DNA of 45,415 bases, from NCBI GenBank assembly GCA_024277915.1, contig JAJRUG010000050.1:1-45415 (forward strand). The letters are read 5' to 3'. Position 1 is the stretch's first letter. Each line of letters begins with the position of its first letter. Source of the DNA: Gammaproteobacteria bacterium (GTDB lineage: Bacteria; Pseudomonadota; Gammaproteobacteria; Steroidobacterales; GCA-2729495). Shown here piece by piece: positions 7,848-15,881 of the stretch. The notes beneath the pieces are model-generated. The model was not told the origin of the DNA, made no database searches, and saw only the letters and a list, made by a program, of their open reading frames with translations. The translations under genes were made by a program, and so were the position numbers.

Positions 7848-7853
7848 ATTATA
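7848..7853 (-). promoter_or_regulatory. ssrA promoter -10 box
   Basis: A perfect TATAAT on the minus strand lies 16-17 nt before the mature tmRNA 5' end at 7831, leaving room for a short 5' precursor removed by RNase P. A -35 hexamer 17 nt upstream (TTTTCC) is poor, so the exact -35 is uncertain. Confidence 0.6.
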
Positions 7854-8288
7854 GTGTAGGGACTATGACAGGAAAAACAACGTCCTGAGCGTGGTATTTC
7901 GCAGTCAGCGGGCGGTGCAGTTTGATATTCGCCATGCACAGTTGAGCCTGATAGGTGGTGTGACTATCAGGTATATACAGGCAGGGTAAATGTATCGCCT
8001 GTTTCCAGGCAATACCACCCGAAATAGCCTGCGACACGAACCACTTTATCAGGCAGGCTGTGGTGCAAATCAGCTCAAACAATGGGGTTTGAGGCATAAC
8101 CTGCTGTTTATTCAGGCAATATAGTTGCACAAATCGTACGGTTTTCCGTTAAACTTTTCCGGTGGTTAGTGGCTCTGCAACCAACACAAACTATAAGAAG
8201 CGTGAACCGGTTTATTGTCAACGCGGTCAAACGGGTAGTAGCATTCATGAAATCGATGGCAGGGATTCATATGAATTCTGAGGTAGCT
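7854..8288. other. Intergenic region between ssrA and hicB with nested inverted repeats
   Basis: No convincing gene is seen. The notable content is CCTGATAG (7947-7954) mirrored perfectly by CTATCAGG (7964-7971), followed by further CAGG/CCTG and GGTAT/ATACC arms up to about 8025. A minus-strand frame (7849-8130, 93 codons) exists but ends in the ssrA -10 box and resembles nothing. The right part (about 8120-8288) should hold the hicBA promoter; TTGCAC at about 8124 followed 18 nt later by TTAAAC is a weak candidate. Confidence 0.4.
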
Positions 8289-8525
8289 ATGCAGCGCGTA
8301 TATACAGTCTGGGCAAAGTGGGATGATGATGCTGACGTCTGGTATGTTGAGCAATCCGATATTCCGGGCCTCGCGACGGAAGCGCCTACAGCTGATGAAC
8401 TGGTAAAGAATATCAGAGCTTTGGCTGTAGATTTGATAGAACTCAACACTACCAACCATGATGATTTGGCACCGATCCAATTATTGTGGTCTGGGCAGCA
8501 AAGCCTGAATTTGTCATCCTGCTGA
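8289..8525 (+). CDS. hicB: HicB-like antitoxin (DUF1902 type)
   Basis: The 78-aa protein starts MQRVYTVWAKWDDDADVWY and continues VEQSDIPGLATEA, the partial RNase-H-like fold of HicB/DUF1902 antitoxins (W-D-x-E-A-x-V-W, D-I-P-G-L). Known of the family: it binds and neutralises HicA and often represses its own operon. ATG 8289 is chosen because GAGG at 8280-8283 is correctly spaced; ATG 8271 would add six residues. No C-terminal DNA-binding domain is visible, so autoregulation is uncertain. hicA follows after 10 nt. Confidence 0.8.
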   Translation: MQRVYTVWAKWDDDADVWYVEQSDIPGLATEAPTADELVKNIRALAVDLIELNTTNHDDLAPIQLLWSGQQSLNLSSC

Positions 8526-8535
8526 GATCTGCCGC

Positions 8536-8730
8536 ATGGCAGATTTTACTCCAGAGCTAAAAAACATCCTGAAAAAAAGTGGCTGCAAGTTCCGGCGGTC
8601 GGCAAAAGGTTCACATGAATTCTGGTATAGCCCGATTACGGATCGGTGCTTTACTGTAGGCCATAAGATCAAGTCCAGACATACAGCAAACGCAGTTCTC
8701 AAACAAGCAGGTATTGCAAAGGCTTTTTGA
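8536..8730 (+). CDS. hicA: HicA mRNA interferase toxin
   Basis: The 64-aa protein has the double-stranded-RNA-binding-like HicA fold: KSGCKFRRSAKGSHEFWYSP contains the conserved G-S-H with the catalytic histidine, and KSRHTANAVLKQAGI is the usual C-terminal helix. Known of HicA: ribosome-independent cleavage of mRNA and, in E. coli, of tmRNA. The order antitoxin-then-toxin is the reverse of E. coli hicAB but is common for DUF1902 pairs. The gene seems intact and sits about 0.7 kb from ssrA. Confidence 0.85.
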   Translation: MADFTPELKNILKKSGCKFRRSAKGSHEFWYSPITDRCFTVGHKIKSRHTANAVLKQAGIAKAF

Positions 8731-8826
8731 CCTGACCATCAGGCATACACACTATTCGCTCATGGTTGCCACTGGGGAAGCGATGATGCAGACTTTTCTT
8801 TCTTACAGATTTGCCGGGGAAGCTGA

Positions 8827-9657
8827 ATGAATAGCAGGTTGGCAATTAGCTGGTTTGGTTTGCGAAAATTTCAGATTTTTGCTGCCATTCTGTTGGTCAC
8901 GTTTGGAATCCTTGCAGGATCCGGATTTATTCAGGCGGCATCTGCTGATACCGGTACGGTATTGATAACCGGTTCTAATCGAGGCATCGGACTGGAGTTT
9001 GCACGGCAGTACGCCGAGCGGGGCTGGCGTGTGATCGCCACCTGTCGCAATCCAGAAACTGCCACTGAGCTTCAGGCACTTGCCCGGCAGTATCCCCGGC
9101 TGGCTGTTGAGCAACTGGATGTAACCGACCATCCGGGCATTGACGCGCTGGCCGAAAAGTATCGGGATACCCCGATTGATATTCTCCTTAATAACGCCGG
9201 GATTTCAGGGCGGCATCTGGCTCAGACTTCCTCCAGCCGAATTGACTCGGAGGTATTCAACCGCGTCATGGCGGTAAATAACATCGGCCCGTTGAAAATG
9301 GCTGAAGCATTTCTTGAACAGGTTGCCGCCAGTCAGCACAAAAAGATCATGACCGTGAGCAGCTCGGTCGGGTCTATCTCGAAACCGTTTGGTGGGGGGT
9401 ATATCTACGGGCCAAGCAAAGCTGCCGTGGATATCGTGATGCACTCGCTGGCAATGGACAGGGCGGTCACCAGACGCGGGATTATTGTCGGGCTGCTCTC
9501 GCCAGGTGTTGTGGATACAGACTTCATGAAGGGCGTCCCGATGCCCAAGATTTCACCGCAAACGAGTGTTACCGGGATGATCACCATCATTGATGACTTT
9601 ACAGCCGATACTGCCGGCACCTTGATTCGCTACAGCGGGGAGGTGGTGGGATGGTAA
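8827..9657 (+). CDS. Short-chain dehydrogenase/reductase with N-terminal signal sequence (copy 1)
   Basis: The 276-aa protein belongs to the classical SDR superfamily, NAD(P)-dependent oxidoreductases; the substrate is unknown. Cofactor motif TGSNRGIG (about residues 47-54), NNAG strand motif, catalytic Ser in VSSSVGS and the Y-x-x-x-K pair in YGPSKAA are all present. Before the Rossmann fold is a hydrophobic stretch (about residues 15-37, ending IQAASA) that looks like a signal peptide or membrane anchor. GGGGAA lies before the ATG. The stop overlaps the next, paralogous SDR (ATGGTAATG), so the two are translationally linked. Export would be unusual for an NAD(P)-dependent enzyme. Confidence 0.85.
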   Translation: MNSRLAISWFGLRKFQIFAAILLVTFGILAGSGFIQAASADTGTVLITGSNRGIGLEFARQYAERGWRVIATCRNPETATELQALARQYPRLAVEQLDVTDHPGIDALAEKYRDTPIDILLNNAGISGRHLAQTSSSRIDSEVFNRVMAVNNIGPLKMAEAFLEQVAASQHKKIMTVSSSVGSISKPFGGGYIYGPSKAAVDIVMHSLAMDRAVTRRGIIVGLLSPGVVDTDFMKGVPMPKISPQTSVTGMITIIDDFTADTAGTLIRYSGEVVGW

Positions 9658-10460
9658 TGTCGAAACTGGTTCGCATCTCGCATGCACTGTTGATCGCAGC
9701 GTTGCTGGTCGTTAGCGCCGGTGCTTCAGTCAATGCCGCGCCTGCCTTTGATTCCGACGCTCCCGTGGTGCTGATCACCGGGTCGAACCGGGGTATCGGG
9801 CTGGCACTTGCCAGACAGTTCGCCTCCGAAGGCTGGAATGTGATCGCTACCTGCCGGAAACCCGGGAAAGCCCGCGACCTGCAGGATCTTGCTGCAGCTA
9901 ACCCCAGGGTGATTATCGAGCAGCTCGACGTGACTGATGCTGTCGGCATACAGGCGCTGGCAGAGCGATATGCAGATACGCCCATCGATGTATTGCTGAA
10001 CAATGCCGGTATTTCTGGCGGCATGAAGAACGAGACGCTTGGGGCGCTGAATTTTGAAACCTTTGACCGCGTGATGGCGGTCAATGCGATTGCGCCGGTC
10101 AGGATTGCGGAAGCCTTTCTGGAGCAGGTTGCTGCCAGTGAGCAGAAAAAAATCATGAATATCTCCAGCAGTGAAGGCTCGGTCGCCTCAGTTCGCGGTG
10201 GACGCCTGTATTTCTACCGAAGCAGCAAGCGGGCGCTTAACATGATGATGAACACCATGGCCAAGGAACTGGCAGACCGCGAGATTGTCGTTGGCTTGCT
10301 GAACCCCGGGTTTGTGGATACCGACATGACGCGGGGAGTTGCGTTTCAGAAACTGTCCCCGGAGCAAAGTGCCAGGGATTTGTATCAGGTGATTATCGGC
10401 TTCGATGAGACAACATCGGGACAGTTTCTGAACTATGACGGCGAGCCAATTCCCTGGTAG
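9651..10460 (+). CDS. Short-chain dehydrogenase/reductase with N-terminal signal sequence (copy 2)
   Basis: This 269-aa SDR is clearly paralogous to the preceding gene: TGSNRGIG, LLNNAGISG, EAFLEQVAAS and the Ser-Ser-Ser strand are shared almost unchanged. The catalytic pair is Tyr/Lys in YRSSKRA. It too begins with a signal-like segment (LLIAALLVVSAGASVNA) before the fold. ATG 9651 is preferred because GGGGAGG is 7 nt upstream; ATG 9657 is also possible. The pair arose by tandem duplication and both keep full active sites. The downstream region 10461-10517 is AT-rich and convergent with smpB. Confidence 0.85.
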   Translation: MVMSKLVRISHALLIAALLVVSAGASVNAAPAFDSDAPVVLITGSNRGIGLALARQFASEGWNVIATCRKPGKARDLQDLAAANPRVIIEQLDVTDAVGIQALAERYADTPIDVLLNNAGISGGMKNETLGALNFETFDRVMAVNAIAPVRIAEAFLEQVAASEQKKIMNISSSEGSVASVRGGRLYFYRSSKRALNMMMNTMAKELADREIVVGLLNPGFVDTDMTRGVAFQKLSPEQSARDLYQVIIGFDETTSGQFLNYDGEPIPW

Positions 10461-10517
10461 TGACCGGGATAAAGAGTTTAATAATTAAAATTAACTAGTA
10501 GTTACAACTTATTGTTA

Positions 10518-11003
10518 TCAAACGCTATGCTTTAAGATTCTTTCACGCTGACGTTGCCAGTCCCGATCCTTGCTAGTGGCGCGTTTGTCGTGTTGTTTCT
10601 TGCCCTTGGCCAGCCCGAGTTGCACCTTCGCGCGCCCTCGCTGCCAGTACATTGATAATGCGATCAGTGTGTAGCCCTTTTGCTCGACCGCACCAATCAG
10701 CCGGTCAAGCTCCTTCCGGTGCAACAACAGCTTGCGGGTGCGAATCGGGTCGGGGTTGATGTGCGTGGAGGCGGACACCAGCGGTGCAATATGGGCTCCT
10801 AACAGCCACGCTTCTCCATCCTTGAGTACCGCGTAGCTTTCCGTCAGGTTGGCTCTGCCCGCCCGAAGCGCTTTGACTTCCCAGCCTTCAAGCGCAATGC
10901 CGGCCTCCAGACGGGTCTCTATGAAGAACTCATGGAACGCCTTGCGGTTTTCGGCGATCGGCCGGTTTCCGTCTTTTCCAGTTTTTGATTTTTTGCCTGC
11001 CAT
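10518..11003 (-). CDS. smpB: SsrA-binding protein SmpB
   Basis: SmpB (161 aa) binds the tRNA-like domain of tmRNA and occupies the decoding centre of stalled ribosomes. The oligonucleotide-binding barrel is recognisable from [30 protein letters not shown], the [18 protein letters not shown] loop and the basic C-terminal tail [21 protein letters not shown], which enters the mRNA channel. Length is typical. It diverges from the SNF transporter gene (72 nt apart). Confidence 0.97.
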   Translation of the reverse strand: MAGKKSKTGKDGNRPIAENRKAFHEFFIETRLEAGIALEGWEVKALRAGRANLTESYAVLKDGEAWLLGAHIAPLVSASTHINPDPIRTRKLLLHRKELDRLIGAVEQKGYTLIALSMYWQRGRAKVQLGLAKGKKQHDKRATSKDRDWQRQRERILKHSV

Positions 11004-11075
11004 CGCCTTGAGTTGTTCAGATCGTCCAATTCCTTCACAATCCTGCCAACATTTACCTGTTGAGGAAAGAAGATA

Positions 11076-12461
11076 ATGGCTGATGGTATTGTTGGCGGCG
11101 AGCGCCGGACTTCACTGCACGGATTCTGGTCGTCGCGATTTACCTTCATATTGGCCGTCACCGGCGCTGCGGTCGGCCTGGGCAATATCTGGAAATTTCC
11201 TTATATAGCAGGGCAGAACGGTGGCGGGGCTTTCGTGCTGGTCTACCTTTTGTGTGTCTTTGCGATCGGTCTTCCGATCATGATGTCGGAGATTCTGATC
11301 GGTCGCCGTGGTCGCCGAAATCCTATTGCGACCATGCAGCTGCTGGGTGAAGAAGAGGCCGGGCAGCGCGCATGGGGACTGGTTGGGGTGATGGGTGTGC
11401 TGGGCGGGTTTCTGATCCTGTCCTACTACAGTGTTATTGCCGGGTGGACCATGGCCTATGTCGGCAAGGCGCTGAGCGGGGCTTTTGTGGGTGCGAGCCC
11501 CGAGGCGCTGAGTGATCAGTTGAACAGCCTGCGGGGCAGTGTGGTGCAGTCGGGCATGTGGCACACGCTCTTTATGGGGGTTACGGTACTGCTGGTAGCC
11601 CTTGGTGTTGAGCGGGGGCTGGAGCGGGCTGTCACCCTGATGGTGCCGGCGCTGGTGGTCATCATGCTGATATTGCTGGGCTACTCGATGACTTCAGGTC
11701 ATTTCATGGCCGGTCTTGAATTCATGTTCACGCCGGATTTCTCAAAGCTGACCGGTGACAGCGTTCTGGCAGCGATGGGTCAGGCATTTTTTACGCTGAG
11801 TGTCGGAATGGGCTCGGTAATGGCTTACGGAGCGTATCTGCCCCAGGATACCTCCATCACCAGGACCTCTATAGCGGTTGTCTCGGCCGATACAGCAATT
11901 GCTATTTTGGCAGGCCTGGTGATTTTCCCGATTATATTGTCGAATGGCCTGGATCCCACCCAGGCCGGGATGGGGCTGATTTTTGAAACGCTGCCACTGG
12001 CATTCGGCACTATGACTGGTGGCGCGGTATTCGGACCTCTGTTTTTCCTGTTGCTGGGGTTCGCAGCGCTGACATCGGCGATCAGCCTGATGGAACCTGC
12101 GGTGGCGTGGGTGGTAGAGAAATGGAAGATAACCAGAGCGGCGGCTGCAATGACTGTTGGTGCGGTTGTCTACACGTTGGGATTTGCAACAGTGCTGTCC
12201 TTTAATGTGCTGGCTGATTTCACATTTTGGCAGGGCACGCTGTTTGATGACATTGACTACCTGACTGCCAACATCATGCTGCCTCTGGGTGGCTTGCTGA
12301 TTACCGTGTTTGCCGGTTGGGTGATGTGCCGCAATTCTACTGCTGATGAACTCGATGAACATGCCGGGACGACCTACAGGCTGTGGCGTTTTCTTGCCCG
12401 GTATGTCGCGCCGGTCGCGGTAGTGTTTGTGTTTCTTAATTCGATTGGTGTATTTGGCTAG
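11076..12461 (+). CDS. Sodium-dependent transporter, SNF/NSS (LeuT-like) family
   Basis: The 461-aa protein is a Na+-coupled symporter of the neurotransmitter:sodium symporter family, probably importing an amino acid or similar solute across the inner membrane. The TM1 signature [24 protein letters not shown] contains the unwound helix that binds Na+ and substrate. About 11-12 hydrophobic segments follow. The substrate cannot be told from sequence. AGGAAAG precedes the ATG. The stop TAG shares its G with the ratA GTG start, so ratA is probably translationally coupled to it. In many gammaproteobacteria smpB and ratA are direct neighbours, so this gene looks inserted. Confidence 0.9.
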   Translation: MADGIVGGERRTSLHGFWSSRFTFILAVTGAAVGLGNIWKFPYIAGQNGGGAFVLVYLLCVFAIGLPIMMSEILIGRRGRRNPIATMQLLGEEEAGQRAWGLVGVMGVLGGFLILSYYSVIAGWTMAYVGKALSGAFVGASPEALSDQLNSLRGSVVQSGMWHTLFMGVTVLLVALGVERGLERAVTLMVPALVVIMLILLGYSMTSGHFMAGLEFMFTPDFSKLTGDSVLAAMGQAFFTLSVGMGSVMAYGAYLPQDTSITRTSIAVVSADTAIAILAGLVIFPIILSNGLDPTQAGMGLIFETLPLAFGTMTGGAVFGPLFFLLLGFAALTSAISLMEPAVAWVVEKWKITRAAAAMTVGAVVYTLGFATVLSFNVLADFTFWQGTLFDDIDYLTANIMLPLGGLLITVFAGWVMCRNSTADELDEHAGTTYRLWRFLARYVAPVAVVFVFLNSIGVFG

Positions 12462-12916
12462 TGCGGACAGTTGATCGCAGTGCCATTGTTTCTTGTAGTC
12501 CTAAGGAGATGTTTGCTCTGGTGGCGGATGTTGAAGCTTACCCGGAGTTTTTGCCCGGTTGCGAGGCTGCGCTGTTGCGCTCAAAGTCCGATACTGAACT
12601 GGTTGCAACGCTGACGCTTGGTTTTGGCGGGCTATCCAGCACGTTTACAACCCGTAACAGGCTCGATCCGCCCGGAGCCATGGGTCTTGAGCTGGTAGAT
12701 GGGCCATTCCGTGTACTGCGCGGCGGCTGGACCTTCGATGCAGCTGGTCAATCGCCTGCTGATCTGGCAAATAGCAAAGGTTGCCGGTTGGCGCTAAAAC
12801 TTCAGTTCGAGTTCTCTAATCCCGCCAAAGACCTGTTGCTTGGGAGTATTTTTGAAAGTACCTGCAATATGCTGGTAGAGGCATTCGTATCCCGGGCACG
12901 TTCCATCTATGGCTGA
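12461..12916 (+). CDS. ratA: RatA / Coq10-like START-domain protein
   Basis: The 151-aa protein matches the polyketide-cyclase/START family called RatA (YfjG). RTVDRSAIVSCSPKEMF and DVEAYPEFLPGC are characteristic, and the long C-terminal helix (LVEAFVSRARSIYG) is present. RatA was described as a ribosome-association toxin in E. coli; homologues (Coq10) bind ubiquinone, so a role in quinone handling is the alternative. It starts with GTG overlapping the previous stop (TAGTG) and overlaps ratB by 8 nt. Confidence 0.9.
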   Translation: MRTVDRSAIVSCSPKEMFALVADVEAYPEFLPGCEAALLRSKSDTELVATLTLGFGGLSSTFTTRNRLDPPGAMGLELVDGPFRVLRGGWTFDAAGQSPADLANSKGCRLALKLQFEFSNPAKDLLLGSIFESTCNMLVEAFVSRARSIYG

Positions 12917-13271
12917 ATCCGGACAAGTCGCGGGGGCACAAAGGATATCAGGGGATATCAGGATTGAGGTAGCCTGTGCAGTGCCTGAGCTTCAGCAAAT
13001 ACAGGAAATCCTGGTGCCGGAAGGGACGACTGCCAGATCCGCATTGAAGCGCTCGGGTCTGATGAAAGCCTTCCCTCATATTGATCCGGAACGTTGCTCG
13101 TTAGGTGTGTTTGGCCAGGTAGTGGAAGACACCTACATACTCAAAGCACAGGATCGTCTTGAGGTATACCGTCCCTTGCAACAGGATCCCAGGGAAGCCA
13201 GGCGACGTCTGGCAGCGCTTGGGCAGGCAGCAAGAGTCACCAGGGGTAAACCAGGGGTAAACCAGGGGTAA
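12909..13271 (+). CDS. ratB: RnfH-family protein RatB (UPF0125)
   Basis: The 120-aa protein has the ubiquitin-like RnfH fold: IRIEVACAVPELQQIQEILVPEGTTA and the closing strand DRLEVYRPLQQDPREARRR are diagnostic. Function is unknown; it is usually next to ratA. The final ten residues (TRGKPGVNQG) are encoded entirely by three 11-bp tandem repeats and are not part of the conserved fold. It converges on bamE 11 nt away with no separate terminator visible. Confidence 0.88.
   Translation: MAESGQVAGAQRISGDIRIEVACAVPELQQIQEILVPEGTTARSALKRSGLMKAFPHIDPERCSLGVFGQVVEDTYILKAQDRLEVYRPLQQDPREARRRLAALGQAARVTRGKPGVNQG
13239..13271 (+). repeat. 11-bp tandem repeat (ACCAGGGGTAA x3) at the ratB stop
   Basis: Three exact copies of ACCAGGGGTAA occupy 13239-13271, followed by a degenerate fourth (ACCAGGATCAA, 13272-13282) reaching the bamE stop. 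The unit length is not a multiple of three, so successive copies are read in different frames; the third copy supplies the TAA stop. Copy-number change would shorten or lengthen the protein tail slightly without touching the domain. Confidence 0.9.
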
Positions 13272-13282
13272 ACCAGGATCAA

Positions 13283-13624
13283 CTACTCCAGATCAACCGG
13301 GACATCTGTTTTTATTTCTGTAACCTTGTCACCCTCAAAATAGACAATCACCCAACGCTGTTCGGGCTCCCGGCTTCTACCGGCGCGAAACCAGTACATA
13401 TAGTCCCATCGGTCCTGGTTAAAAGGGTTTTCTATTACGGGTGTGCCCAGCAGGAAGCGTATCTGGCTGCGGGTCATGCCCACCTTGATTTCGCTGATTT
13501 CCCTTTCCTCCAGAAGGTTTCCTTGCTGGACATCAACACGATAGACGCAGGCGCTGAGCAGGAAAACCATGGCAGTGGCAGGCAGCCACATTGGAAGGCG
13601 CAATATCTTGGAAAATGAATGCAT
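13283..13624 (-). CDS. bamE: Outer-membrane assembly lipoprotein BamE (SmpA/OmlA)
   Basis: The 113-aa lipoprotein is a small subunit of the BAM complex that inserts beta-barrel proteins in the outer membrane. The signal sequence ends in a lipobox LSAC with Cys26 as the lipidated residue. The mature part shows the family's LLEEREISEIKVGMTRSQIRFLLGTP and the later DRWDYMYWF strand. It is convergent with ratB and divergent from fur, an arrangement conserved in many gammaproteobacteria. Confidence 0.93.
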   Translation of the reverse strand: MHSFSKILRLPMWLPATAMVFLLSACVYRVDVQQGNLLEEREISEIKVGMTRSQIRFLLGTPVIENPFNQDRWDYMYWFRAGRSREPEQRWVIVYFEGDKVTEIKTDVPVDLE

Positions 13625-13652
13625 TGTTTGCTATTTGTGCTGGTGGGTGGAA

Positions 13653-13695
13653 CTGAATGATAATTGATCAATAACCATAACGGCAGATGATAACC
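13653..13695. promoter_or_regulatory. Possible Fur-box half sites in the bamE-fur intergenic region
   Basis: TGATAAT at 13658-13664 matches one perfect half of the 7-1-7 Fur motif, and TGATAAC occurs again at 13688-13694. Neither has a good second half. Autoregulation of fur is common, so a weak Fur site is plausible here but the sequence alone is not convincing. Confidence 0.25.
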
Positions 13696-13732
13696 TTGCA
13701 TAGGGGAAATAGGGCTGAATGGGGGGAACCAT

Positions 13733-14146
13733 ATGGCGCAGTATCCAGATCTCAAAAAGGCAGGTTTGAAAGCGACCGCTCCAAGGCTGAGGGTTCTGGA
13801 GGTTCTGCACCACAGTAAAGGCCATCATTTAACCGCTGATGAGATTTATCAGCGTCTTGTTGAATCCGGGGAAGTTGTCGGGCTGGCGACTGTGTATCGC
13901 GTACTTACGCAATTTGAAGAGGCCAAGCTGGTCAGACGGCATCATTTCGAAGGGGGGCATTCGGTGTTTGAGCTCGATACCGGTGCTCATCACGATCACA
14001 TGGTGTGCATGGAAACCGGGCGGGTGATCGAATTTGTCAATAGTGATATCGAGCGTATTCAGCGTGATATCGCGTCATCTCACGGATATGAGCTGGTGGA
14101 TCATCACTTTGTTCTGTACGTGCGACCAAAGCAAACCGAAGAGTAG
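13733..14146 (+). CDS. fur: Ferric uptake regulator Fur
   Basis: The 137-aa regulator represses iron-uptake genes when loaded with Fe2+. The winged-helix DNA-binding half has LKATAPRLRVLEVLHHS and GLATVYRVLTQFEEAKLV; the dimerisation/metal half has HHFEGGHSVFEL, the HHDHMVC metal-binding segment and DHHFVLYV. The second CxxC of zinc-rich Fur proteins is missing, with only one Cys in HMVCMETG. Such variants are common among gammaproteobacterial Fur proteins. A strong GGGGGG Shine-Dalgarno is 6-7 nt upstream. Confidence 0.95.
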   Translation: MAQYPDLKKAGLKATAPRLRVLEVLHHSKGHHLTADEIYQRLVESGEVVGLATVYRVLTQFEEAKLVRRHHFEGGHSVFELDTGAHHDHMVCMETGRVIEFVNSDIERIQRDIASSHGYELVDHHFVLYVRPKQTEE

Positions 14147-14166
14147 AAACTGCAGTTCGAACCTGT

Positions 14167-15867
14167 TTATTCGTGGCTGGCAGCCTCTCCCACGGGTGCT
14201 CCGGCTGCTGCCAGCATTTCCCGGGCGTGGGCTCTGGTCCGGTCGGTGATTTCGACTCCCCCCAGCATGCGGGCAATTTCTTCGATACGTTCGTCCTCGG
14301 TCAGTGGCCGGACTGTAGTGCGCGTCGTCGTGCCATCGGTCATTTTGGATACCCTGAGCTGTTGATCCGCCTGGGAGGCGACCTGTGGCAGGTGCGTGAC
14401 ACAGAGCACCTGGCGGTTGCTGCTGAGCTGGTTGAGACAGACTCCGACCACTTCAGCGACAGCGCCGCCGACTCCGGCATCCACCTCGTCAAAAATAAGC
14501 GTGGGTACCGAGGCAGCCCCGGCGGCCACGACCTGTATGGCAAGGCTGATTCTTGAAAGCTCACCTCCCGAAGCGATTCGGGTGAGCATGCCGGGTTCTT
14601 GCCCCGGATTGGTGGCGACCATGAAATCGAGCTGATCCGCGCCTGACACACCAATTCGATCTTCATCGAGTGCTTCGATGCTGATATGAAATGCAGCACC
14701 CGGCATTCCCAGGTGCTGCAGATGACCGGTGACATCATCAGAGAGTGATTTGCCGGCTTTGATTCGGGCCCTGGACAGTGCCTGGGCATCCGCCAGCATT
14801 TGCCGGTGCGCCAAAGCAGTTTCTGCCGAAAGCTCAGCAAGCCGCTGATCACTCCCGCTAAGGTCATCCAGCTCAGCAGCAAGCTGATTCTGCAGGGCAG
14901 GCAGATCTGCAGCGGCTACTTTGTGCTTTCGGGCCAGTTCCTGGATGCTCGCCAGCCTGTTCTCAACATGCTGTTGCCGGTTCGGGTCATGCTCGGAATC
15001 AGTCAGCCTGGCTCTTAAAATTTCTGCGGTTTCACTGATCTGTATTTCCGCCTCAGCTAATAGTGCAACAGCGGTTTCCAGGTGGGCATCAAACTCCACC
15101 AGGTTTTCGATGGCCCGTTTGGCTGCGGTCATCGTATCCTGGGCCGAGGTCTGTTCATCGTCATAGAGCCTGGACAGGGCCTCGGTGAGTCCGTCTGCAA
15201 TCCTGCTGCGGTTGGTCAGTAGCAGCAGCTCTTTTTCAAGTTTCTCGATTTCGCCATCGAGCAGGTTAAGTGCTTCGAGTTCCATCACCTGATAATTCAG
15301 CAGGTCAAGCCGCGATACCCGGTCATCACGTGCCAGTTGCAGTTGATGGCGCTCTGTTTCCAAATCTTGCCAGTGCAGAAAGGCTGCTTCCATATTCGTC
15401 AGCAGGCCATCATTGTCGCCATGCTGGTCGAGGATTTTTCGTTGTACGGATCGATGGCGCAATGATTGATGCGCCTGCTGTCCGCAAATATCAACCAGCT
15501 GCTGGCCAAGTTCCCGAAGGCTCTGCATCGCGACGGCGCGCCCGTTGATATAGCCTCTGGAGCGACCTTCGCTGGTGACAATTCTTCGTACGACACACTC
15601 CGGTCCGTCATCCAGATCGTGATTTTTCAGCCATTCAAGCAGATCCGGGCGATGTTGCAGATCGAACCATGCGGTGACTTCCGTACGGTCTTCGCCAGCT
15701 CTCACGGCCTGACTGTCGGCACGATCACCCAGCGCCAGGGCAAGGGCATCGACAAGAATGGATTTTCCGGCACCGGTTTCACCGGTGAGCGCACTGAACC
15801 CTGGTAGCAGATCTACAGTGACCTCATCGACAACGGCAAGGTTGCTAATGCTTAGCTGGGTCAGCAT
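14167..15867 (-). CDS. recN: DNA repair protein RecN
   Basis: The 566-aa SMC-like ATPase acts early in double-strand-break repair. Walker A GETGAGKS is near the N terminus, the middle forms a coiled coil, and the C-terminal half carries an ABC-type signature (RIASGGELSRISLAIQ) and Walker B (TLIFDEVDAG), then a D-loop and VTHLPQVA. Length is typical. It is convergent with fur (20 nt apart) and lies just downstream of nadK, 14 nt apart, in the same direction. No LexA box was recognised upstream; RecN may be expressed from the nadK promoter. Confidence 0.96.
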   Translation of the reverse strand: MLTQLSISNLAVVDEVTVDLLPGFSALTGETGAGKSILVDALALALGDRADSQAVRAGEDRTEVTAWFDLQHRPDLLEWLKNHDLDDGPECVVRRIVTSEGRSRGYINGRAVAMQSLRELGQQLVDICGQQAHQSLRHRSVQRKILDQHGDNDGLLTNMEAAFLHWQDLETERHQLQLARDDRVSRLDLLNYQVMELEALNLLDGEIEKLEKELLLLTNRSRIADGLTEALSRLYDDEQTSAQDTMTAAKRAIENLVEFDAHLETAVALLAEAEIQISETAEILRARLTDSEHDPNRQQHVENRLASIQELARKHKVAAADLPALQNQLAAELDDLSGSDQRLAELSAETALAHRQMLADAQALSRARIKAGKSLSDDVTGHLQHLGMPGAAFHISIEALDEDRIGVSGADQLDFMVATNPGQEPGMLTRIASGGELSRISLAIQVVAAGAASVPTLIFDEVDAGVGGAVAEVVGVCLNQLSSNRQVLCVTHLPQVASQADQQLRVSKMTDGTTTRTTVRPLTEDERIEEIARMLGGVEITDRTRAHAREMLAAAGAPVGEAASHE

Positions 15868-15881
15868 GGCGGATTACCGGC

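Noticed and set aside
7849-8130. Minus-strand frame of 93 codons next to ssrA
   Set aside because: It ends inside the ssrA -10 box, has no recognisable domain and no clear ribosome site; inverted repeats within it argue for non-coding DNA.
8169-8288. Longer N terminus for the HicB-like antitoxin
   Set aside because: The extra 40 residues do not belong to the DUF1902 fold and a well-placed Shine-Dalgarno precedes ATG 8289.
10461-10517. Terminator between the second dehydrogenase and smpB
   Set aside because: The stretch is AT-rich but forms only short A/T stems, with no GC-rich hairpin and T-run.
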